From Methanolinea sp. UBA277 (GTDB taxonomy: Archaea > Halobacteriota > Methanomicrobia > Methanomicrobiales > Methanospirillaceae), in contig DANP01000008.1 in assembly GCA_002499905.1 (NCBI GenBank), positions 14,065-66,258 of the forward strand: 52,194 nt of DNA, given 5' to 3'. Made by a program: the position numbers and the translations under genes. Under the pieces are notes generated by a model. It saw nothing but the letters and a program-made list of their open reading frames with translations. It was not told where the DNA came from and did no database searches. Positions 1 through 8,504 of this stretch are shown piece after piece. How positions within the stretch are numbered: position 1 is the first letter of the stretch; the number at the start of each line of letters is the position of its first letter.

Positions 1-166
1 GCCGAATGGACGTGAGAGCCCGCCAGTGAACCTTCTGTGTCAATCGGCACCGAGAGGAGAACCGGGAGAAAATTGCCGGAGGGCCTTTGCCCCCTTCCCG
101 ATAATATACGGGAACAGATCGGGGAACGGCCAGGAGAGAGCCCCGCTCCCTCTGTCCTGATTGGGT
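1..166. other. No gene supported at left edge
   Basis: No frame on either strand reads like protein. The minus-strand response regulator stops at the right end of this stretch, so this is its downstream region. The start of whatever lies to the left is outside the window. Confidence 0.5.
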
Positions 167-1513
167 CTATTCAGGGGGGATGGACAGTGCCCCCTTGAGC
201 ATCCTCTCTGCCTGCCGCCGCTGGAGAACCGCCGAGCAGTGGCAGATGAACAGGTCGAGAAGATCGATGGTGTCAGGAATCGCACCCGGGGGGAGGATGA
301 TGACTGTGACGCCATGCACGGTCCCCTCCCATGAGAGCCCTGTCCCGATAATCTTCCCGATGAAGGGGAGGTTCTCTAACTCATGGCACAGTTCAGGGGG
401 GAGCTTCCCGAAGGTGATGGTCGTAATCCCCCCCTCAATCTCGATGAACGACCGCGGGAGCACCGACGAAAGCCCCGCGGTCTCCACATGGAACGTCATG
501 CCCGGGACCGGCCGGCCGATCAGCTGCTCAATCGCGGCGAGGGATGCCGATGGCCCTCTGACCGCATCCGTCCGGACCGTTCTATCGGCATGCACCGAAC
601 TGAGGACGATTACAGCCCCGGGGGGTGCGAGGGCTGCGATGGTATCGGCAATGAACCCGAATACATCTCCCTCCAGCGGCAGGTCGGTCAGTTCGTGTGC
701 TTTCTCTGAGACGAACCTAATATCGCGGATATATGATTCGAGCCGCCCCCGTGCATCCCGCTGCCGGGTGAGGTCGGTGAACGAGGCAACGAACCCGAGA
801 GGGTTGCCGCCGTTGTCGGTCATGGTGCTGACGAACACCCGGGCCTCGAAGCGGGACCCGTCCTTCCGTCGCGCAGTCGCCTGGCCCGACCAGGTCTTCT
901 GCTGAAGGAGCAGGGGTATCGCATCGGGAGGGAAATCGGGGGAAGCAAAGAAGTCAGCGGCGTTCCTCCCGATAACCTCGTTCTCGTCCATATACCCCCA
1001 GATTGCAAGGCTCGCCGGGTTTGCATGCACGATCCGCCCCTCCATGTCACAGACCGTGATAGGGCAGAGGGAGGACCGGACAGCCGCTTCCGTGATCCGG
1101 AGCACGGAGGAAATCCGCTCGTGCTCCCGTTCGGCCCGCCGCCGCATCACCGATTCCCGGAGAGCATGTGCGAGCTGGAGGAAATGAGACCTGACCTGCA
1201 CCCCCTTCGGGAGAAAGAAATCCGCGCCGCTCATCAGGGCATCGACGACGAGCTCCTCATCCCGCTGGTCGGAGAAGAAGAGGAACGGGGTCCGCTCATC
1301 GGTCCTGCGGACATGGCGGAGCAGTTCGATCCCGTTGCACCCTGGCATGGCATAGTCAGAGACGATTGCGTCGTAGTGTTGCCACCCAAGCATCCTGTGC
1401 GCCACCTTTCCGGAGATAGCGGTATCGACGATCAGGTCGCCGGACTGCTCCAGGAAGTTTTGTGCAAGTTCAAGGAGTGCCCTGTCGTCATCCACGTGCA
1501 ATACCCGGATCAT
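167..1513 (-). CDS. Response regulator with receiver, PAS and GAF-like regions
   Basis: A 448-residue cytoplasmic signalling protein. Residues 1-115 form a receiver domain: acidic triad near residues 8-10, phosphoacceptor Asp53 in a SDYAMPG context, and the conserved Lys near 103. A PAS domain follows at about 135-255 (LTRQRDARGRL at its end). The last 190 residues look like a GAF-type sensor, by inference from secondary-structure pattern only. No HisKA or HATPase domain follows, so it must receive phosphate from a kinase encoded elsewhere. An upstream in-frame ATG at 1645 exists, but the receiver begins exactly at MIRVLHVDDD, so 1513 is the start. Architectures of this kind are common in methanogens. 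Confidence 0.85.
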   Translation of the reverse strand: MIRVLHVDDDRALLELAQNFLEQSGDLIVDTAISGKVAHRMLGWQHYDAIVSDYAMPGCNGIELLRHVRRTDERTPFLFFSDQRDEELVVDALMSGADFFLPKGVQVRSHFLQLAHALRESVMRRRAEREHERISSVLRITEAAVRSSLCPITVCDMEGRIVHANPASLAIWGYMDENEVIGRNAADFFASPDFPPDAIPLLLQQKTWSGQATARRKDGSRFEARVFVSTMTDNGGNPLGFVASFTDLTRQRDARGRLESYIRDIRFVSEKAHELTDLPLEGDVFGFIADTIAALAPPGAVIVLSSVHADRTVRTDAVRGPSASLAAIEQLIGRPVPGMTFHVETAGLSSVLPRSFIEIEGGITTITFGKLPPELCHELENLPFIGKIIGTGLSWEGTVHGVTVIILPPGAIPDTIDLLDLFICHCSAVLQRRQAERMLKGALSIPPE

Positions 1514-2168
1514 GAAATCTCCCGTGTTCCGTGGAAAATCACTATGGACGCATTTAAACCTATGGTTTCGGAGTGGCTCTCCAGCGGGGGCTAAACTTGG
1601 GGATATTATGTATCTCCGATGAAATGGCCAGGAGCTACCGGGCAACCCCTCCCCCTGATCGACTACGTGTTCAGGGGTATAAGTGCCGTGACCTTGGTTG
1701 GTCTTCTCTACAACATCCTTAATGCGATGTTTAGAACCTCTCCCAGAAGATCGGAGAAATTTTCACCACCCCGCCGATCTGTTGCCGCTACAAAGCGAAT
1801 ATGATCCCTTCTCTTGGTAGATCAAGATCCACCTGATGTATTTGTAAAATAATGGCAACAACTTTCCTATGCCAAATTTCACCCCAACGAGTGAGGTATT
1901 GAGAATAACAAAAAACCTTTTCGATTCTTCTTTTAGCTCGATTCAATCGTTTATTGATTTATTTTCAGCCACGAATCTAGGGTATACTATATCGGCCCCC
2001 TTGGGATTCTTTTTATAGCCAGAGATGAAACAAGATCAGTGCTTTTTCAGTCGCTGTGAAAAAGAGTCTCCGGAGAGATTATCCGATTGTTGGCAAGCCC
2101 ACAATCTTAAATATCAACCCGGGCAAATAATACTGATATTCGATACCGGGTAACCCGAGGCAAATATT
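1514..2168. other. 655-base intergenic region, AT-rich on its right half
   Basis: Holds the upstream region of the response regulator on the left and the promoter of the ribosomal operon on the right. A 61-codon open frame at 1619-1804 (+) has no recognisable features. A perfect 8-base inverted repeat (CTTTTTCA at 2042-2049, TGAAAAAG at 2056-2063) could form a small hairpin. No RNA gene is recognisable. Confidence 0.5.
2106..2114 (+). promoter_or_regulatory. TATA box for the L44e operon
   Basis: CTTAAATAT lies about 60 bases before the L44e start. A second AT-rich candidate is at 2123-2135. A GAGG at 2157-2160 is a plausible ribosome binding site, so this operon probably has a leader. Confidence 0.45.
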
Positions 2169-2447
2169 ATGAAAATGCCAGTTAAATTCAAAACCTACTG
2201 CCCGTTCTGCAGGAATCACCAGACCCATGAGGTGGAGAAGGTGAAGAAGAGCAAGACCACCGGTCTCCACTGGATCGACCGCCAGAAGGCCCGGAGGAGC
2301 ACGGTCGGGAACATGGGCAAGTTCTCCAAGGTCCCCGGAGGGGACAAGCCCACCAAGAAGATCAATGTCCGGTACCGCTGCAGCGTCTGCGGCAAAGCGC
2401 ACCTGCGGAAGGGGTTCAGGACCGGAAAATTCGAACTGACGGAGTGA
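2169..2447 (+). CDS. rpl44e: Large-subunit ribosomal protein L44e
   Basis: 92-residue zinc-binding ribosomal protein of the archaeal/eukaryotic 50S/60S subunit. The N-terminus MKMPVKFKTYCPFC is typical of the family. The two zinc knuckles are CPFC near residues 11-14 and CSVC near 73-76. Length is normal. It leads an operon: S27e begins 4 bases after its stop. The L44e-S27e-aIF2-alpha-Nop10 order is a conserved archaeal cluster, which supports every member of the run. Confidence 0.97.
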   Translation: MKMPVKFKTYCPFCRNHQTHEVEKVKKSKTTGLHWIDRQKARRSTVGNMGKFSKVPGGDKPTKKINVRYRCSVCGKAHLRKGFRTGKFELTE

Positions 2448-2451
2448 TCCC

Positions 2452-2640
2452 ATGGTACAACAGTCACGAAAGAACCGGAGCAGGTTTATCAAGGTAAAAT
2501 GCCCGGACTGCGAGAATGAGCAGATCGTATTCGAGATGGCGAGCACCGTGGTGGACTGCGTTGTCTGCGGCAAGGTCCTCGCCGAGCCGGCGGGCGGAAA
2601 GGCACAGATAAAAGCAGAAATCCTGGAAACCTGCGAGTGA
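2452..2640 (+). CDS. rps27e: Small-subunit ribosomal protein S27e
   Basis: 62-residue zinc-ribbon ribosomal protein of the 30S subunit. Two CxxC pairs are visible (CPDC near residue 18, CVVC near 37) in the usual S27e spacing. It follows L44e by 4 bases and precedes aIF2-alpha by 9, so the three are certainly cotranscribed. Length is typical. Confidence 0.97.
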   Translation: MVQQSRKNRSRFIKVKCPDCENEQIVFEMASTVVDCVVCGKVLAEPAGGKAQIKAEILETCE

Positions 2641-2649
2641 GTTACCCGT

Positions 2650-3438
2650 ATGAGTGAGCGATCATGGCCTTCGGCCGGAGAACTGGTGGTCTGCACGGTC
2701 AGGAATATCAAGGACTTTGCAGCGTTCGTTTCTCTCGATGAGTATGAGGGGCTCGAGGGCCTGATCCCCATCTCAGAGATTGCCAGGGGATGGATAAAGT
2801 ACATCCGCGACCATGTCCGCGAGGGGCAGAAGGTAGTCTGTAAGGTGCTCCACGTCGACAGGACCCGGGGGCACATCGATCTCTCCCTGAAGGATGTCAA
2901 CGACCACCAGCGGCGTGAGAAAATCCGCGAGTGGAAGAACGAGTCAAAAGCGGCCAAGTGGGTCGGGTTTGCTGCCGAGGCCTCCGGTGAGCAGCCCGAG
3001 GTGATCAAGGCCGCACTCTACAAGAAGTACGGCGACCTCTACTCGGTCTTTGAGGATATCGTATCCAGCAGCGAAGAATCGCTCCGGAAGACCGGCCTCT
3101 CCGAAAAAGCCGTGGAGGCCCTCGCATCAGTCGCCCGGGAGAACGTCAAGGTTCCCCGGGTCACGGTTGCCGGAAATCTCATCCTCACCTCCACGAAGCC
3201 GGACGGGGTGAACATTATCCGGCGGGCACTCCGGAGCGCCGAACCGAAGATCCCGGACACGGAGATCGAGCTCACCTACCTTGGCGCCCCGACCTACCGG
3301 ATCAAGGTCACCGCCCCGGACTACAAGAAAGCTGAGAAGGGTATCGAGAAGGCAGCAAGTGCCGCCATCGGCGTGGTTGAGCGGGCCGGCGGCGAAGGCA
3401 GGTTTATCAAGAAACCCAAGTCCGGAAAGAGTGCATGA
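2650..3438 (+). CDS. eif2a: Translation initiation factor aIF2 subunit alpha
   Basis: 262 residues, the normal length for archaeal aIF2-alpha, a subunit of the heterotrimer that delivers initiator tRNA to the small subunit. An N-terminal S1/OB domain (about residues 8-85, ending in GHIDLSLKDV) is followed by the helical domain and a C-terminal alpha/beta domain that contacts the gamma subunit. Its TGA overlaps the ATG of nop10 (ATGA). Confidence 0.96.
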   Translation: MSERSWPSAGELVVCTVRNIKDFAAFVSLDEYEGLEGLIPISEIARGWIKYIRDHVREGQKVVCKVLHVDRTRGHIDLSLKDVNDHQRREKIREWKNESKAAKWVGFAAEASGEQPEVIKAALYKKYGDLYSVFEDIVSSSEESLRKTGLSEKAVEALASVARENVKVPRVTVAGNLILTSTKPDGVNIIRRALRSAEPKIPDTEIELTYLGAPTYRIKVTAPDYKKAEKGIEKAASAAIGVVERAGGEGRFIKKPKSGKSA

Positions 3439-3596
3439 CCAGCCGTATCAGGCGCTGCCCCCGTGATTTTTCCTACACCCTCCGCGACACCTGCCCGGTA
3501 TGCGGGACCCCGACTGCGTCCCCCCACCCTGCCCGGTTCTCTCCTGAAGACCGGTACGGCCAGTATCGGAGGATTGCACGACAATGGATGACATAA
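3435..3596 (+). CDS. nop10: H/ACA RNP component Nop10
   Basis: A 53-residue protein below common ORF length cut-offs. Nop10 is part of the H/ACA guide RNP (with Cbf5, Gar1 and L7Ae) that makes pseudouridine in rRNA. The sequence begins MTSRIRRCPRDFSYTLRDTC, with CPVCG completing the zinc site and a HPARFSPEDRYGQYRR tail characteristic of the family. The start overlaps the aIF2-alpha stop by 4 bases, and its end overlaps the PAC2 start by 13. Position directly after aIF2-alpha is the conserved archaeal arrangement. Confidence 0.95.
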   Translation: MTSRIRRCPRDFSYTLRDTCPVCGTPTASPHPARFSPEDRYGQYRRIARQWMT

Positions 3597-4339
3597 CTGT
3601 CCGTTTCTTTGATAAAACCCCGGAAGACGGTATTCAGGCCCCGATCATGATCGAGGGGCTCCCGGGTATCGGCCATGTCGGAAAGCTGGTCGCCGAGCAC
3701 ATGATCCGTGAGCTCGGGGCAGAAAAAATCGCCGAGATCGAGTCCATTTTCTTCCCCCCCCAGGTTATTATCAATGAACAGGGAACCGTCCGGCTGGCCA
3801 ACAACGAGATCTACTTCTACGATGGTGAGGAACATCGGTTCCTCTTCCTCGTGGGGGATTACCAGGCGACCTCCGCGGAGGGGCATTACCTCCTCGCCGA
3901 TGCCTACCTTGATGTCGCCGAAGCCTTCGGAGTCCGGAGGCTCTTTACGCTGGGCGGTTATGGGGTCGGCCACCTGGTGGAGGAGCCCCGTGTCCTCGGC
4001 GCCGTCAACCAGCCGAACCTGAAGGATATGGTCGAGGCCGCCGGAGCGATTGTGAACCGTGATGAACCGGGGGGGGGAATCGTTGGTGCTGCGGGCCTCC
4101 TCCTCGGCCTCGGTCTCTTCCGGGAAATGGAAGGGATCTGCCTCATGGGCGAGACATCAGGGTACCTGGTGGACCCCCGGAGCGCTGCAAGCCTGCTCAG
4201 GGTCCTCTCCGGGCTCCTGAAGCTCGAGATCGATCCAACCCGGCTCGAGCAGCGGGCAGAAGAGATGGAGTTCATGCTCCAGAAGCTCATTGACGGAGAC
4301 CGGATCTCACAGGACGACGAGCTCCGGTATTTCGTGTGA
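3584..4339 (+). CDS. PAC2-family protein (proteasome assembly chaperone-like)
   Basis: 251 residues of the archaeal PAC2 family, related to the eukaryotic proteasome assembly chaperone PAC2 and often called an ATP-grasp-superfamily protein. The N-terminal glycine-rich GLPGIGHVGKLVAEHM motif is diagnostic. Later come a GGYGVGH loop and a C-terminal helical tail (LEQRAEEMEFMLQKL). Its role in archaea is not established; conserved linkage to aIF2-alpha/Nop10 suggests proteostasis or ribosome assembly. The start ATG lies inside nop10, a 13-base overlap that implies translational coupling. Confidence 0.9.
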   Translation: MDDITVRFFDKTPEDGIQAPIMIEGLPGIGHVGKLVAEHMIRELGAEKIAEIESIFFPPQVIINEQGTVRLANNEIYFYDGEEHRFLFLVGDYQATSAEGHYLLADAYLDVAEAFGVRRLFTLGGYGVGHLVEEPRVLGAVNQPNLKDMVEAAGAIVNRDEPGGGIVGAAGLLLGLGLFREMEGICLMGETSGYLVDPRSAASLLRVLSGLLKLEIDPTRLEQRAEEMEFMLQKLIDGDRISQDDELRYFV

Positions 4340-4341
4340 GC

Positions 4342-5460
4342 ATGCAGCTCTTCGCGGACCTGCACATCCATTCCTGTTTTTCCATCGCTTCCTCCCGGAG
4401 TATGCTCCCCGATGCCCTCCTTGCCTCCAGCAGGAGAAAAGGGATCGGGATCCTGGGGAGCGGTGATGCTCTCCATGACGGGTGGCGGACACTCTGGGCG
4501 GATCGTCTCTGCGAGGATACGGGGGTGCTGGTGGTTCCTACCACCGAGGTGGAGGACCGGAACCGGGTTCACCACCTCATCATCCTCGGGTCCTTTGAAT
4601 GCTGCCGCGATCTGCAGCTCATGCTTGCGCCGTACGCCAGGAACCTGCACCAGACCGGCCGACCCCATGTCAGGCTCACCGGTGAGGAGATCGCCCGGGC
4701 AGTCCATGCTCTCGGAGGTCTCATCGGGCCGGCCCATGCCTTCACCCCCTGGACCTCCCTCTACGCTTCGTTCGATTCCCCGGGCGCATGCTATGGAGGA
4801 GAGCCGGTCGATTTTCTGGAGCTGGGTCTCTCTGCGGACAGCAGCTATGGGGCGGCCATTCCGGAACTTGCCGGTGTCCCGTTCCTCTCGAATTCCGATG
4901 CCCACAGCCCCGACCCGGTCAGGCTCGGCAGAGAGTTTTTCGGCATCTCGGTCAGGGAGAAGACTCCTGGCGGGGTGATTGCCGCCATCCGGGAGGGGGC
5001 AATCTTCCTGAACGCAGGATTCTTCCCCGAGGAGGGGAAATATAACCGGACCGCCTGTTCGCGGTGCTACCGTCAGTTCAGCCTCACCGGGGCAGCGGCG
5101 GCCCGGTGGAAGTGCCCCGATGACGGCGGGCGTATCACCAAAGGAGTCGCTGACCGGGCATCAGAGCTCTCAACCGGGCATCCCACAGACCGTCCGCCCT
5201 ACCTCCACATCATTCCCCTCGGGGAGATCATTCAGAAAGTCCTTAATATGTCATCCCCTTCGACAAAATCCTGCCGGGGGTTATATGACCGTTTCATCGA
5301 AACGTTTGGAGATGAAATCCGGGTGCTCACCCGGGTCCCTGTCCGGGATCTCGCTCGGGTGGACGAGGGCGTCGCGCTGGCCATCAATGCCTTTCGCTCA
5401 TCGAGGGTAAAACTGGTGCCCGGTGGGGGAGGCAGATACGGGTCTTTTACCTTTTTTTGA
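4342..5460 (+). CDS. EndoQ-like endonuclease (PHP domain plus zinc ribbon)
   Basis: 372 residues. The N-terminal PHP metal-binding motif (DLHIHSCFS, residues 5-13) and later His/Asp motifs (GPAHAFTPW, SNSDAHS) form a polynuclear metal site. A zinc ribbon near residues 239-262 (CSRC then KCPDDGG) and a C-terminal DNA-binding part complete the architecture of archaeal endonuclease Q, which nicks DNA 5' of deaminated bases such as dU and dI. A GTG at 4336 overlapping the previous stop is an alternative start giving 374 residues. Activity is inferred from domain order. Confidence 0.85.
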   Translation: MQLFADLHIHSCFSIASSRSMLPDALLASSRRKGIGILGSGDALHDGWRTLWADRLCEDTGVLVVPTTEVEDRNRVHHLIILGSFECCRDLQLMLAPYARNLHQTGRPHVRLTGEEIARAVHALGGLIGPAHAFTPWTSLYASFDSPGACYGGEPVDFLELGLSADSSYGAAIPELAGVPFLSNSDAHSPDPVRLGREFFGISVREKTPGGVIAAIREGAIFLNAGFFPEEGKYNRTACSRCYRQFSLTGAAAARWKCPDDGGRITKGVADRASELSTGHPTDRPPYLHIIPLGEIIQKVLNMSSPSTKSCRGLYDRFIETFGDEIRVLTRVPVRDLARVDEGVALAINAFRSSRVKLVPGGGGRYGSFTFF

Positions 5461-5562
5461 CGGAAAATACTGCCAATATGCCACTCGTTTTCTGAAAAAC
5501 GGGAAATTTGTCACGATTGCCCAAAGAAAGGATTATGGCTGCTCCGTACCAATAGCATAAGG

Positions 5563-5739
5563 ATGCTGAAGATTCACCGTGACATTTGCGGGTACTGCGG
5601 GTGCTGCGTCTCGGTCTGTCCTGAAGGGGCGCTCGAACTGATCGACGCTTACCTTGAGGTCGACGACAGCTGCACAGCCTGCGGCATCTGTGCCAAGGTT
5701 TGCCCGCTCGGGGCACTGGAGGTGAAGCATGAAGGATAA
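5563..5739 (+). CDS. Two-[4Fe-4S] ferredoxin, partner of geranylgeranyl reductase
   Basis: 58-residue ferredoxin. Two clusters are visible: CGYCGCCVSVCP near residues 9-20 and CTACGICAKVCP near 37-48, each a CxxCxxCxxxCP motif. The stop overlaps the following geranylgeranyl reductase by 11 bases, so the two are coupled. In Methanosarcina a ferredoxin encoded beside the reductase supplies its electrons (established knowledge); the same role is inferred here. A purine-rich AAGG precedes the ATG. Confidence 0.93.
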   Translation: MLKIHRDICGYCGCCVSVCPEGALELIDAYLEVDDSCTACGICAKVCPLGALEVKHEG

Positions 5740-6925
5740 CTACGATCTCCTGGTCATTGGTGGCGGACCGGGAGGCGCACTTGCCGCGAGGACGGCAGCG
5801 ACAGCAGGCTATTCGGTGCTCCTGGTCGAGAAACGGCCGGCTATCGGGGCTCCCGTAAGGTGCGCCGAGGGAATCGGGAAGGAGGCCCTCGCCGAGTTCA
5901 TCAAGCCGGATGAACGCTGGATATCTGCCGAGGTTACCGGTGCCGAACTGGTCGCCCCCGACGGCGTCTCAATGAAGCTTGCGTCCGACATGGCCGGGAG
6001 CAAGGTTGGCTATATCCTTGACCGGAAGTTCTTTGACCGGGAACTTGTCTGGCAGGCGGCGGAGGCAGGCGCAGACGTCATGGTGAAGACCCGTGCCTCG
6101 GCCCCGATCGTCACTGATGGAGCCGTGAAAGGTGCCGTCGTCGAGTATTGCGGATCGCGGAAAAAGATCCATGCCGATCTCACCATTGCCGCCGATGGTG
6201 TCGAGTCAAAGTTCGCCCGTTGGTGCGGCATCGACACCACCGTCCCGGTCCGCGAGATAATGAGCTCGGCCCAGTTCCTGATGACCGATATCGACATCGA
6301 TCCCCACACCACCGTCTTTTACCTCGGAAACAAGGTTGCACCGGAAGGCTACCTCTGGATCTTCCCCAAGGGGGAGCGGACCGCCAACGTGGGAATCGGG
6401 ATCAGCGGCAAGAAGAGCGGTCCCGGGAACCGGGCAAAAGACTACCTTGACCGGTTTGTCAGCGCAAAGTACCCGTCCGGGAAGACCATCGAGTACATCG
6501 TGGGCGGGGTCTCGGTCTGCCGTCCTTTGGATTCGACGGTCATGGACGGAATGATGGTCGTCGGTGATGCGGCCAGGGTCGTGGATCCCATGACCGGCGG
6601 AGGCATCTACAATGCCATGTTTACCGGCCGCCTCGCAGCCCATGTAGGTGCCAGAGCCATCTCGGATGGCGCCTGCACGAAGGAAGCTCTCATGCCCTAC
6701 GATGAGGGGTGGCGGAACTCCCCCATGGGAAAGACCATCGAGCGCAACTGGCACATCAAAGAGAAGTTCATCACACTCTCGGATGCAAAACTGAATGCCA
6801 TCATTCATTCGGCGAAAGCCATCGACATGAAGGACTTCTCGACCATATCGCTCATAAAAGAAATTATCAAGCGGAACCCCCTGCTCCTCGCCGACCTTGC
6901 CGGGCTGATGGCCTCAATCGGGTGA
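5729..6925 (+). CDS. Digeranylgeranylglycerophospholipid reductase
   Basis: 398-residue FAD enzyme that saturates the isoprenoid chains of archaeal membrane lipids. The N-terminal Rossmann motif GGGPGGALAARTAA (about residues 10-24) binds FAD. The PVRCAEGIG stretch is the substrate-loop signature of the geranylgeranyl reductase family, and GDAARVVDPMTGGGI near 277-292 is the second FAD motif. Length is typical. It is coupled to the ferredoxin in front, and its last 12 bases overlap the convergent TrkA-like gene. Confidence 0.94.
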   Translation: MKDNYDLLVIGGGPGGALAARTAATAGYSVLLVEKRPAIGAPVRCAEGIGKEALAEFIKPDERWISAEVTGAELVAPDGVSMKLASDMAGSKVGYILDRKFFDRELVWQAAEAGADVMVKTRASAPIVTDGAVKGAVVEYCGSRKKIHADLTIAADGVESKFARWCGIDTTVPVREIMSSAQFLMTDIDIDPHTTVFYLGNKVAPEGYLWIFPKGERTANVGIGISGKKSGPGNRAKDYLDRFVSAKYPSGKTIEYIVGGVSVCRPLDSTVMDGMMVVGDAARVVDPMTGGGIYNAMFTGRLAAHVGARAISDGACTKEALMPYDEGWRNSPMGKTIERNWHIKEKFITLSDAKLNAIIHSAKAIDMKDFSTISLIKEIIKRNPLLLADLAGLMASIG

Positions 6926-7582
6926 TTTGCGCAGCTGGCGGTTCAGGAGCTCGAGGGTCTCGCTCTCCGCCTCTTTTTTCGTGAACACGGTGATGGTATC
7001 GCCCGGCCGGATCTTCACCGCGCCACCGGGAATGATCAGTTCTCCGCCGAGCCGCCTGATGGCGATGAAGACAAAGTCCTTGACCTTGAGCTCGCGGATC
7101 TCGTGGTCCACGATAGGGGCTCCCTTCTCGGCCACCACCTCGAAGATGGTACCTCCGGGTATGGAGGCGAGCTGCTGGAGCATCGGGTTCTTTGCCCAGT
7201 AGTAGAGACGGGAGGCCACCAGTTCATCGGGGTTTTCGCTGATCTTCACACCGACTTCCTTGAAGAGGTCTGAGTGTTCGGTCTGGTTGACGATCGACAC
7301 CACGTTGGGAACCTTATACCGTTTCGCCAGCCAGCAGGTCATCAGGTTTACTGAGTCGTCGCTGGTGGTAGCCACCAGGGCATCGGCACGGTCAATGCCG
7401 GCATCCTCGAGGATGGCCTTGTCGGTGGCATTCCCGGTGATGGCAAGGACATCGTAGTGCTCGAGCATATCACTGCAGCGCTGCTCGTTCCGGTCGATAA
7501 TCACCACGTTATTGCCATGCTCAACCGATTGTGCAGTCAGGCTCCTCCCGATCCCGCCAAGCCCGACAATGATAATGTACAT
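6914..7582 (-). CDS. TrkA-type potassium channel regulatory protein
   Basis: 222 residues: an RCK_N Rossmann domain (MYIIIVGLGGIGRSL, binds NAD or ATP) and an RCK_C/TrkA_C domain from about 135 on. It gates potassium uptake (Trk/Ktr) by binding to the membrane subunit. No Trk membrane subunit lies nearby, so the partner is elsewhere. An upstream ATG at 7606 would add 8 residues, but the Rossmann strand starts at 7582 and the RNase HII promoter must fit in the divergent gap. Confidence 0.88.
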   Translation of the reverse strand: MYIIIVGLGGIGRSLTAQSVEHGNNVVIIDRNEQRCSDMLEHYDVLAITGNATDKAILEDAGIDRADALVATTSDDSVNLMTCWLAKRYKVPNVVSIVNQTEHSDLFKEVGVKISENPDELVASRLYYWAKNPMLQQLASIPGGTIFEVVAEKGAPIVDHEIRELKVKDFVFIAIRRLGGELIIPGGAVKIRPGDTITVFTKKEAESETLELLNRQLRKSPD

Positions 7583-7638
7583 AGATGGGGTTACCATCAT
7601 TGGCATTGAAATATTTTGTGCATCGTACCTTGGATGTG

Positions 7639-8286
7639 ATGTTCTGCGGGGTGGATGAAGCAGGAAAGGGCGCCGTACTCGGCCCCCTGGTCATCGCAGC
7701 GGTCGCCTGCCGTTCCTCCCGCGACCTTAGGGGGATTCCGGTGAAAGACTCAAAGCTTGTGCGGCCGGAAGAACGATCCCGCCTCCACGACCTCATTACG
7801 GCCCGACTTCCCTTCGCGGTGCTGGTGATCGATGCCCCCGACATCGACATCCTGCGGCGGTGCGGGAGTATGAACCTGCTCATGGCACGGGCCCACGCAC
7901 AGGTGATTGGGAAGCTCCGGCCGCACCGGGCATACGTTGACGCCTGCGATGTCATTGCCTCCCGCTACGGGCGGACGGTCGCCGCCTGCCTGGACTTCCC
8001 CTGCCGGATTACGGCCGAGCACCATGCCGATGAGAACCGGCCGATAGTCTCGGCGGCAAGCATCGTCGCCAAGGTCACCCGGGATCGGATCATCGGCGAA
8101 CTTGCACTGTCATTCGGCGCCATCGGCAGCGGCTACCCCTCAGATGAGAGGACCATAGCCTTCCTCGAGCAGTACATCCGCGATCACCGGTGTCCCCCAT
8201 CCTGCGCCCGGACTTCGTGGGAGACGGTCCGGACCCTGGTCTGCCGTGTCGAACAGTCCGATCTCTCGCGCTTTTCTCTACTGTGA
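7639..8286 (+). CDS. rnhB: Ribonuclease HII
   Basis: 215 residues. RNase HII cuts RNA in RNA/DNA hybrids and removes ribonucleotides from the chromosome. The family start MFCGVDEAGKGAVLGPLVIA carries catalytic Asp6 and Glu7. AYVDACDV supplies a third acid, and SAASIVAKVTRD is the conserved motif with the fourth region. The open frame extends upstream to 7585, but archaeal RNase HII starts directly before CGVDEAGKG, so 7639 is chosen. Divergent from the TrkA-like gene across 56 bases. Confidence 0.95.
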   Translation: MFCGVDEAGKGAVLGPLVIAAVACRSSRDLRGIPVKDSKLVRPEERSRLHDLITARLPFAVLVIDAPDIDILRRCGSMNLLMARAHAQVIGKLRPHRAYVDACDVIASRYGRTVAACLDFPCRITAEHHADENRPIVSAASIVAKVTRDRIIGELALSFGAIGSGYPSDERTIAFLEQYIRDHRCPPSCARTSWETVRTLVCRVEQSDLSRFSLL

Positions 8287-8504
8287 AACGAAACCCGGAG
8301 TAAGGCTTCTTCCCTTCTCCAGACCCCGCAACCATCCGGGACCACGATATCCCCTTCGGGCAGGTCAGGAATCCTCTGCGGGGCAGACTGCGGACAATCG
8401 TACCCACAGGGTAATCGTAAGGCCCCGACATGGTTAAGAGCGCCCCGTTCATCCCGATTCCCCTGTCCAAACCGTTATCTGCCATTCTCTCCCATAGCTG
8501 AAGA

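Noticed and set aside
2042..2063. Hairpin upstream of the ribosomal operon as an RNA gene
   Set aside because: An isolated 8-base stem in AT-rich sequence without other RNA features.
8287..8504. Short plus-strand peptide starting at 8430
   Set aside because: About 23 codons without ribosome site or protein character.
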